A DNA stretch of 64,000 nt from Actinoalloteichus fjordicus. GTDB taxonomy: Bacteria; Actinomycetota; Actinomycetes; Mycobacteriales; Pseudonocardiaceae. The stretch lies in NCBI RefSeq assembly GCF_001941625.1, contig NZ_CP016076.1, positions 6,680,001 through 6,744,000 on the forward strand, read 5' to 3'. The notes beneath the pieces were generated by a model. The model saw only the letters and a list, made by a program, of their open reading frames with translations. It was not told the origin of the DNA and made no database searches. The position numbers were made by a program, and so were the translations under genes. Of the stretch, positions 37,419 through 43,741 are shown one piece after another (the first letter of the stretch is position 1; the number at the start of each line of letters is the position of its first letter).

Positions 37419-38609
37419 TCAGCCGTCGTGACGGACCAGGCCGTCCTCGGCCGCTCCCCGACTGAGCACGATCTCCTCGATCCGCGTCGCGGCCGCGTCG
37501 TAGGCCGGGCTCGGCTCGGCGGTGGTGAGATCCACCAGCCGGACGGGCGGTCCGAGATCGACCAGCGTCGGGACGAAGGACGCCTCCGCGACGGCCCAGT
37601 CGTCCTCGGGAGTCCGCTCGAACGTGAAGTGGGCGGCCACACCCTCCTCGGTGATGCCGCGTGGCTCGGCATGCCGGGCCACGCTGTTGCCGAGCCCGTA
37701 GGCGACCCAGGTGTCCCCGATCTTCTCGAAGGGCTGCACCACGTGGGCGTGGTGCCCGATGATCAGGTCGATCGCCGGGTCGCCCGCCAGCTGCTCGGCG
37801 AGTTCGATCTGGGACTCGCTCGGCTCGTGCTGGTACTCCACGCCCCAGTGCAGGCTGGCGACGACCACGTCCGCGCCCGCCTCCTCGGCGGCCCGCGCGC
37901 CCGCCAGGATCTCGTCGGCGTCCAGCAGGTTCGACATCCACGGCTTGTCCGGCGGCAGGCTCGTGCCGGTGTTGAAGCCGAAGGTGTGCGACACGTGACC
38001 GACCTGCACGCCGTCGACGTCCCGGACCAGCGGAGTCGTCGCCTCCTCCTCGGTTCTGGCCGCGCCCGTCTGATCGATGCCGACCTCGTCGAGCCGGTCC
38101 AGGGTGCGCACGACGCCCTCCTCCCCCTGATCCACCGTGTGATTGGACGCCGTGGTGCAGACGTCGTAACCCGCTGCGGCGAGGCCGTCGGCGACCTCGG
38201 GCGGCGCGCTGAACAACGGCCAGCCCAAGAACGGGCCCTCTGGAGCCGCGAGCGGCACCTCCAGGTGACATAACCCCACGTCGGCGGCGGACAGCAGCGG
38301 TTCGAGTCCGGCGAACAACGGGGCGAAGTCCCGTCCACCGCCCGACTCGGCACCGTCCAGCTCGGCCTGTTCGGTGAGTGGGGGGTGGATCAGGACGTCT
38401 CCGGTCGCGACCAGAGAGAAGGAGTCCTGCGGCCCGGCGTCCGATGTCGACTCCTGTGCCGACTCGCCGGGCGCCTCGCCCACAGGTCGCGTCGGCGTGG
38501 CCACGACCGGGCTCCCGACGCACCCGGCCGCCATCGTCGCCACCATGCCTAAGGCCACCACAGTGGCCACACGAAAGTGTTGATCGCGAGCGTCGAAGCC
38601 ACTAAACAT
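37419..38609 (-). CDS. CapA family metallophosphatase-like lipoprotein
   Basis: 396 residues. The N-terminus (VVALGMVATMAAGC) is a lipoprotein signal. The PGA_cap domain follows: FSLVATGDVLIHPPL, GLCHLEVPLAAPEGP, DVCTTASNHTVDQGEEGVVRTLDRL, VVVASLHWGVEYQHEPSESQIELAEQLA and DLIIGHHAHVVQPFE. These carry the conserved Asp, Asn and His set of the calcineurin-like fold. CapA homologues act in poly-gamma-glutamate capsule production in Bacillus; in actinomycetes the role is open. Converges on XPB. Confidence 0.9.
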   Translation of the reverse strand: MFSGFDARDQHFRVATVVALGMVATMAAGCVGSPVVATPTRPVGEAPGESAQESTSDAGPQDSFSLVATGDVLIHPPLTEQAELDGAESGGGRDFAPLFAGLEPLLSAADVGLCHLEVPLAAPEGPFLGWPLFSAPPEVADGLAAAGYDVCTTASNHTVDQGEEGVVRTLDRLDEVGIDQTGAARTEEEATTPLVRDVDGVQVGHVSHTFGFNTGTSLPPDKPWMSNLLDADEILAGARAAEEAGADVVVASLHWGVEYQHEPSESQIELAEQLAGDPAIDLIIGHHAHVVQPFEKIGDTWVAYGLGNSVARHAEPRGITEEGVAAHFTFERTPEDDWAVAEASFVPTLVDLGPPVRLVDLTTAEPSPAYDAAATRIEEIVLSRGAAEDGLVRHDG

Positions 38610-38670
38610 GTACTGAAAGTAGCGCTAACACCCAAATCGAGCAGAAGGGCCATTCGGGCTATCGCCCAGA

Positions 38671-38689
38671 TCGACTAGTCGACTATCAT
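38671..38689 (+). promoter_or_regulatory. Palindrome and -10 box between capA and the 131-residue protein gene
   Basis: TCGACTAGTCGA (38671-38682) is a perfect 12-bp palindrome, followed at once by TATCAT (38684-38689), a possible -10 box about 47 bases before the next start. Candidate operator. Confidence 0.45.
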
Positions 38690-38735
38690 GATCCACGCCG
38701 CCGCTAACACTGAGTCACCAGTGAGGTGAGCGACC

Positions 38736-39131
38736 ATGGCGCCCACTCGAAGCTTCCTCTTCTACCGGCGAGTCCGGGGACGAGACACCGTCTACGGACC
38801 CTGCACGAATCAGGTGGAGCTGAGCGAGGATCGCCGCAGGCTGTACCTGCGGCTGGCCTCCACCGCGCGGTTCGCCGTGACGCTCGACTGGCGAGGGGTG
38901 TTCTCGCTGATCGAGGCGCTGGAGACCGACACGACGCTCGGCGTGCCCTGTGTGCACGAGGAACACGGACCGATCGCCCTGCTGGTCGAGGTCTACAAGC
39001 GGAAGATGGCGCTCTCGCTGACCGTCGAGGACAGCCCCATCACGGTCGTCTTCGACTCGCGGGAGCTGGCCGAGCTGGTGGATCACCTGCGCAACGGGAT
39101 GCGCTACCTCGAAGGAACCCGGACAGGGTGA
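38736..39131 (+). CDS. Conserved protein of unknown function
   Basis: 131 residues. It starts PTRSFLFYRRVRGRDTVYGPCTNQVELSEDRRRL and includes LVEVYKRKMALSLTVEDSPITVVFDSREL; mixed alpha/beta, no signal peptide and no membrane segment. ATG start with GAGGTGAG at a good distance. Family not recognised. It stands alone between capA (divergent) and a PspC gene. Confidence 0.75.
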   Translation: MAPTRSFLFYRRVRGRDTVYGPCTNQVELSEDRRRLYLRLASTARFAVTLDWRGVFSLIEALETDTTLGVPCVHEEHGPIALLVEVYKRKMALSLTVEDSPITVVFDSRELAELVDHLRNGMRYLEGTRTG

Positions 39132-39227
39132 CGGGGAGAAACCCTGACGGGTCCGCAGAGCGGGCTAGGGGTCGATCTCGGGTGTCCGCCCGATGGCCTC
39201 GGGCCGCCGCCGAGCGAAGCTTGAGCC

Positions 39228-39455
39228 ATGACAGAACACAGACTGGTCACCGACGCGAAGTCCCGGCTTCGAAGAATCCGTCGTAGCAGGCAGGATCGGA
39301 TGCTCGCAGGCGTGAGCGGCGGCCTCGGCACGGCCCTCGGCGTCGACCCGGCGCTGGTCCGCATCGGCTTCGTCGTGCTCAGCATCATCGGCCTCGGCCT
39401 CGGCGTGGCCGCCTACGCCGTCTGCTGGCTGATCATCCCGGAGGAGGACTACTGA
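39228..39455 (+). CDS. PspC domain protein
   Basis: 75 residues made up of one PspC domain: RQDRMLAGVSGGLGTALGVDPALVRIGFVVLSII GL then a membrane helix and CWLIIPEEDY. PspC proteins are inner-membrane partners in envelope stress responses. ATG start without a strong ribosome site. Its end overlaps the remnant of the hexosaminidase pseudogene on the other strand. Confidence 0.9.
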   Translation: MTEHRLVTDAKSRLRRIRRSRQDRMLAGVSGGLGTALGVDPALVRIGFVVLSIIGLGLGVAAYAVCWLIIPEEDY

Positions 39456-40610
39456 TGCGGCCCGCCTCGCTGCCGGAGTCTCGGCCCGCCGCCGAGGTGC
39501 GCGCCCGCGGCAGACCCACGATCACAGGGCGAGTCCGCCGCGAAAGCGGTCCGTCCAGCGGTCGCTGCTCCACGCCCACGGCGGCCTGGCTCGGCAGCCG
39601 ATCTCGTTCCCGCCGCATCAGGAACTCCGGCCCGTCCCGGTCCGCTGCGCTCCACACCGCCTCGGCCGCTGCGGCCGGGCTCGGGAACGCCGCGTAGTCG
39701 ACTCGACGCGGACCGTCCAGACATCTCCGACCAGATCCGGGCCGGTGCACCGAGAATCCGGACGGCATCGGCCATCGGCAGTCCTGCGGGCAGCGGCTCG
39801 TAGCGATAGACGTCCGCGAGGGTGTGCACCCATCGCTCCGGAATCGGCTCCCGCTCGTCCGTCGACTGCCGTTGATCGAGGTACCACCGCATCTCCGGGC
39901 ACAGCACCACGTCGAAAGCCCGCCTCGGCGGCGAGTCTGCCCGCCTCCTCGCCGCGCCAGGACCCGACCACCATGAACCATGAACTCGACTGACTCGTCG
40001 AGCGCCCGGCATCGACGATCTCGTCCCAGCCCAACACCCGCCGCCCCCGCGAACGCAGGCGGGCGGCAGGCTCCCGAAGCACTCTGCCGGTCGGTGCGGT
40101 CAACACCGGACAGCGCGAGTCGCGGCACCTCGCTCACTGTTCTCCCGCTGCTCGGTGGTCACCTCGTCGCCGCCGATGCAGATCCATTCACCGGGCCCGA
40201 CAGCAGGCAACTGTTCGAAGCCGTTTCTCGACGAACCGCAGGCTGTCGTCCGTTGCCCGCAGCCCGGCTCGTCCGCACCCCGACCAACGCAGACGACTCC
40301 CGGCTCCGGACAGGCGCGGTCGGGGCGCGGCGGCGACCGTGCACTCGATCGCGAGCGTGGCCAGAGTCGCCGCGTAGGTGCCGATCTCCCGAGATCCTGC
40401 GGCGTGCAACAGCCCCGCCTACCGGGGCCGAACCCGGCGGGGCCGACGGCGGCGAGAGCCCAAGGGTCTGCCCGAACACCGAGCTGAGCCCGTGGGGACG
40501 ATCCCGGTGCCCACTCCGGACGAGAGAGCGGCCTCCGGAGAGAGCACGAGCGTCCCGCCGTCGGACCGAGCCGGTCGGGGCCGGGACACCAGTGCGCCGC
40601 AGCGATCGTC
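39433..40610 (-). pseudogene. Decayed GH20 beta-N-acetylhexosaminidase
   Basis: Pieces of one GH20 enzyme occur in order in different frames: GGTLVLSPEAALSS (N-terminal domain), ATDDSLRFVEKRL, WICIGGDEVTTEQR with the catalytic Asp-Glu pair, GRRVLGWDEIVDAG, FMVVGSWRGEEAGRLAA, FDVVLCPEMRWYLDQRQSTDE, VYRYEPLPAGLP, ILGAPARIWSEM, and RRVDYAAFPSPAAAAEAVWS with RPLDGP. At least three frameshifts and a shortened interior (about 1.15 kb against about 1.6 kb expected) show decay. It lies just downstream of cutC and a DasR-like site. Confidence 0.72.
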
Positions 40611-40618
40611 GGGCGCGG

Positions 40619-41293
40619 TCACTGGTGCACCAGCTCCACCCAGCGACGCACGGCATCGGCCTCGATCGGCGAGTGCCAGTCCCGGCGGACGGCACCGCCG
40701 ACGTGGAAGCGGCGGACGCCTCGCTCCCGCAGCCGCGCGACGTGGGCGGCGCGCAGGCCGCCGCCCACCAGCAGCAGCTCGTCGGCGGGAGCCAAGGCGT
40801 CGACGAAGTCGATCAGCTCCGGCCAGTCCCGCTCGACCCCGGCAGGGCCGCCTGCGGTGAGCACCGCGTCGCAGCCGAGCGCCTCGGCCTGGGCCCACGC
40901 GGCCCGCCGGTCCGTCGCGTTGTCCACCGCGCGATGAAAGGTCCAGCGGCAGCCGTCCAGCTCGGCCAGCAGAGTCAGACAGGCGGCCTCGTCCACTCGG
41001 CCGTGCACCGTGAGGAAGCCCAGCACGAACTCCTCCACGCCCGCGTCTCGCAGCTCACCCGCCGAACGACGCAGCCCGTCCAGGTCGTGCGGGAGGAAGC
41101 CTGCCGCGTCCCGAAGCATCACGCGCGCGGGCAGATCGGTGGCGGCCAGCACGCTGCGCACCGTGGCGACGTCGGGGGTCAGCCCGTCCGCCGCCATGTT
41201 CGCGACGAGTTCCAGCCGGTCGGCTCCCCCGGCCTGCGCAGCCTCCGCGTCCACCGCGTCGAGCGCGATGACCTCCAGCAGTCCATCGGCCAC
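40619..41293 (-). CDS. cutC: CutC family protein
   Basis: 224 residues with the CutC TIM-barrel: LLEVIALDAVDAEAAQAGGADRLELVANMAADGLTP, RVMLRDAAGFLP, FVLGFLTVHGRVD, WTFHRAVDNATD, VLTAGGPAGVERDWPELI and FHVGGAVR. Named for copper homeostasis, but the true activity is unproven. GTG 41293 has GAGGGGAC upstream; the much longer frame from 41650 has no support. A DasR-like site lies about 60 bases upstream and the hexosaminidase remnant follows, hinting at a past link with amino-sugar use. Confidence 0.88.
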   Translation of the reverse strand: MADGLLEVIALDAVDAEAAQAGGADRLELVANMAADGLTPDVATVRSVLAATDLPARVMLRDAAGFLPHDLDGLRRSAGELRDAGVEEFVLGFLTVHGRVDEAACLTLLAELDGCRWTFHRAVDNATDRRAAWAQAEALGCDAVLTAGGPAGVERDWPELIDFVDALAPADELLLVGGGLRAAHVARLRERGVRRFHVGGAVRRDWHSPIEADAVRRWVELVHQ

Positions 41294-41351
41294 TCGCTTC
41301 GTCCCCTCTGCTCTGGCGCGGGTGCGCCGCCCACCGACCAGCCTAGCGGTG

Positions 41352-41362
41352 TGGTCTAGACC
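41352..41362. promoter_or_regulatory. DasR-like (dre) operator upstream of cutC
   Basis: TGGTCTAGACC matches the core of the Streptomyces DasR site (TGGTCTAGACCA), controlling N-acetylglucosamine genes. It lies 59-69 bases before the cutC start, overlapping the likely promoter. Only the core matches; binding is inferred. Confidence 0.6.
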
Positions 41363-41946
41363 TCTTTGGCGGAATGGGCGGGTGGACACGGCGCGTCGGC
41401 GACTGCGGTCGGACCGCCGAGCGCCGTTCCCCCGAGGACTGGTGTGGCAGTCGACGGTCGACGGCATGGCCTGCTTCCCGACTGACGGTCGCGGCTGAGG
41501 ACCCGACGGGGAACCGCGATCCCCACCCTGTCGGGTCGCAGCCGCGTCGGCCGAGTCCGGCTGCCCGGCCGAGCCGGGAGGGGCGGTCTCACGGGCAGGC
41601 GAATCGTGCCCATCGCGGCAGAATCTCGGTGATCCTCGACAGTCCGGCAACCTCCCCGGAACCCCGGCTGAACTGGACAGACAGGTCCACCGTCGAGATC
41701 GGACCCACCCTCCGACGGAAAGAGTTCAAAAAAGTTTGCCCGCAGATGTATCTGGCGGCCGGTCGCTCCCTCCTGTCTCACAGGTCGTTCACACGGCCGG
41801 TGGGGGGAAGCCGCGGATCGCGGTGGCAGGGGGAGCGGCAGGAGTTCGCTTGGGGGAGCGAATGCCACACGCCGTTCGGCTGCCGTGGTCCGCGGCGCGG
41901 TCCCTTCGCGGATGGCTGGGGGTGTGAAGGGGCGGGGGGGGGGCAC

Positions 41947-41995
41947 GGCTGCCGACGGGTGGGGCGCACGGGGGACGCCCCACCCGTCGGCAGCC
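41947..41995. terminator. Perfect 20-bp hairpin
   Basis: GGCTGCCGACGGGTGGGGCG (41947-41966) is fully complementary to the 20 bases at 41976-41995, 9-base loop. It is the strongest hairpin in the window, yet no confident gene ends beside it, so it may end a small transcript. Confidence 0.75.
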
Positions 41996-42143
41996 GCCTG
42001 AACATCTCCCGAACGATCGTGCGTACTGGGGGCAGTTCGCACTGATGATCACGCACGACATCTGTTCAGTAGCGCTGCGCCGGACGGGCACCGTTCCAAG
42101 ATCGCCTGCGTCTTACCGGCCAGCCGACCAAGGGAGAAACAGC

Positions 42144-42341
42144 GTGACCAGTTCCGAGAAGCAGCAGAAGGTCGACATCGAGGAGTTCGAGGCGGAGTTC
42201 CCGCCGGTCCAGGAGGACGCCGCAGGCGAGGCCGGTGCGGCGACCGAGACCGAGGAGCGGCCCGGCCGGGTGCCACCCCGCAAGCCGACCCCTGGCGGGG
42301 GCATTCAGGACCCGGTGAGCGAGCCCGGCAAGCTCAACTGA
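42144..42341 (+). CDS. Small acidic peptide linked to sigma/CHAT module
   Basis: 65 residues, GTG start with AGGGAGAAA upstream. The N-terminal half is strongly acidic (VDIEEFEAEFPPVQEDAAGEA) and the C-terminal half is Pro/Gly-rich (PGRVPPRKPTPGGGIQDPV), ending EPGKLN. No Cys, no membrane helix. A terminator separates it from the sigma gene. It is not a recognised RiPP precursor. Its place just before a sigma factor and a caspase-like CHAT gene makes it a possible substrate or regulator, which is inference. Confidence 0.65.
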   Translation: MTSSEKQQKVDIEEFEAEFPPVQEDAAGEAGAATETEERPGRVPPRKPTPGGGIQDPVSEPGKLN

Positions 42342-42424
42342 CCAACTGGTTTCTGTGATCAGTGCCACTAGTCCATTCGTGTGGCCGATGTATCTGGTTG
42401 AGATGTTGTCGCTCTTATCTACAT

Positions 42425-42462
42425 AGGCCGGTTCCGCCCCTACTGCGGGCCGGAACCGGCCT
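42425..42462 (+). terminator. Hairpin terminator after the 65-residue peptide gene
   Basis: AGGCCGGTTCCG pairs perfectly with CGGAACCGGCCT across a 14-base loop, followed by TTG. It lies between the peptide gene and the sigma operon, so read-through may set the ratio of the two. Confidence 0.7.
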
Positions 42463-42516
42463 TGCGGCGTCCTGGCTGAGACGATGGCGGACTGGGGGTC
42501 GGAAGGGGGAAGCAGC

Positions 42517-43119
42517 GTGAACCACACGCGGGCGGGCCAGTCAGAGCTGTCCTGGCATGAACTCGACGGCTATGAACGGCATGAGGCCTGTCTGATCGCG
42601 GCACGCGCGGGCGACCGCGATGCGCTGAATGCGCTGGTCACCGATCTGACCCCGTTGGTCTGGCGCGTCGCCAGGGCACGGGGTCTCAGTACTCCGGTGG
42701 CGGAAGACGTGGTGCAGACGGTCTGGCTGCTGCTACTCCGCAGCCTGCACTCGCTGGAAGACCCACGAGCGTTGGCAGCCTGGCTGATCACGACGACCCG
42801 GCGGGAAGCCATCCGATCCCTCCGTGGCGACCGAGACCCTTCATTGCCTGCCGACGTACTCGACGACCTACCCACGCAGCACCACCTGCCAGAGCCTGAG
42901 GCGCTGCGTCACGATCGTGATCGACAGCTCTGGGCGGCCTTTCATCGGCTGTCTGCGCGCTGCCAAGAGGTGCTGAGCCTGACGGTGTTGGCAGGCCGCG
43001 TGGAGTACCAGGGCGTCGCGGACGCACTGCAGATACCTCGAGGAAGTGTGGGACCGACGAGAGGCCGCTGTCTGACGCAGTTGCGGTCTCTGCTCACTGT
43101 GGAAGGAGGCTCACCATGA
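42517..43119 (+). CDS. ECF-type RNA polymerase sigma factor (copy 1)
   Basis: 200 residues. Region 2 is LVWRVARARGLSTPVAEDVVQTVWLLLLRSL; region 4 is LWAAFHRLSARCQEVLSL through IPRGSVGPTRGRCLTQLRSLL. The SVGPTRxRCLxxLR end is shared with the second sigma factor at 62902. The GTG at 42517 has GGAAGGGGGA 7 bases upstream and is preferred over the ATG at 42484. The stop overlaps the next gene's ATG by 4 bases. Probably controls its own operon; no anti-sigma factor of a known type is adjacent. Confidence 0.88.
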   Translation: MNHTRAGQSELSWHELDGYERHEACLIAARAGDRDALNALVTDLTPLVWRVARARGLSTPVAEDVVQTVWLLLLRSLHSLEDPRALAAWLITTTRREAIRSLRGDRDPSLPADVLDDLPTQHHLPEPEALRHDRDRQLWAAFHRLSARCQEVLSLTVLAGRVEYQGVADALQIPRGSVGPTRGRCLTQLRSLLTVEGGSP

Positions 43120-43628
43120 GTCCGACCGGGTACGGCTCCGGGCACCCCCCGGGCGGCGAAGATCCAGTTGACTCGTTTTATCAAGGAGACGTACTGCTGG
43201 CCGAGCTGGGCCAACTCTTGGACTACACCGAACCAGTGCCTGCAGGTCTGATCGAGCGGGCACAGTTCGCCATCGAACTGGATAACCTTGACGTGGAGGT
43301 CGGCCGTTGGGTCCGCCCTAAGGCGCTTGCTGGGGTGCGCGGTGAGGAGCCCAGCACGATGACCTTCACGGTCGGCGACCTCACACTGATGTTGACGCTT
43401 GCCCCCAGCGGTTCAGGTCATCGCTTCGACGGCTGGCTCGTGCCCGGCGGTCCACACATCGTGGAGGTGCGCGTCGCCGGGTACGAGTCCAGCAGGATCG
43501 CAGCCGACGAAGGGGGCCGGTTCGCCCTCGACATAGTGCCGAAAGGAACGACTCAGATCCTGGTCCATCTGAGTACGGTCGAGGGCAGGCCCGGCCGAAC
43601 CATCGCTACTCCCAGCATCGTCTTGTGA
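43116..43628 (+). CDS. Beta-sandwich (carboxypeptidase-regulatory-like) partner of sigma factor
   Basis: 170 residues. A short helical N-terminal segment (LLAELGQLLDYTEPVPAGLIERAQFAIELDNLDVEVGRW) is followed by a beta-rich part (TFTVGDLTLMLTLAPSG; VEVRVAGYESSRIAADEGGRFALDIVPKG), like carboxypeptidase-regulatory domains. Its ATG overlaps the sigma stop (ATGA). The same pair recurs at 62902-64000. Lack of a membrane segment argues against a classic anti-sigma, but translational coupling suggests direct interaction. Confidence 0.75.
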   Translation: MSPTGYGSGHPPGGEDPVDSFYQGDVLLAELGQLLDYTEPVPAGLIERAQFAIELDNLDVEVGRWVRPKALAGVRGEEPSTMTFTVGDLTLMLTLAPSGSGHRFDGWLVPGGPHIVEVRVAGYESSRIAADEGGRFALDIVPKGTTQILVHLSTVEGRPGRTIATPSIVL

Positions 43629-43741
43629 CATGACCACGGTGGGCGTGATACCGCAGGCTCACCGACGAAGCGGCGCGGGGATCGGGTGGGCCACACCACA
43701 CTGGTAGGGTCCGCTTCGCCCTTGTCCTTGCTACCGGAGCA

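Larger units (their letters stand above)
41294..42143. other. Long intergenic region between cutC and the sigma/CHAT module
   Basis: 850 bases without a confident gene. It holds the DasR-like site (41352-41362), a nested hairpin (ACCCGAC 41501-41507 with GTCGGGT 41530-41536), an AT-rich promoter-like patch near 41724-41754, a possible 21-residue frame (41862-41927) with GGGGGAG in front, a very strong hairpin (41947-41995), and an 8-bp inverted repeat (TCGTGCGT 42017-42024, ACGCACGA 42051-42058) upstream of the 65-residue peptide. Confidence 0.6.

Noticed and set aside
41374-42045. Overlapping 60-220 residue frames in the cutC/peptide gap
   Set aside because: Several frames overlap on both strands, none with family motifs; only the 21-codon frame has a ribosome site and it is kept as a low-confidence finding.
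42144-42341. Lanthipeptide or other RiPP precursor
   Set aside because: The C-terminal half has no Cys and few Ser/Thr, and no modifying enzyme is adjacent.
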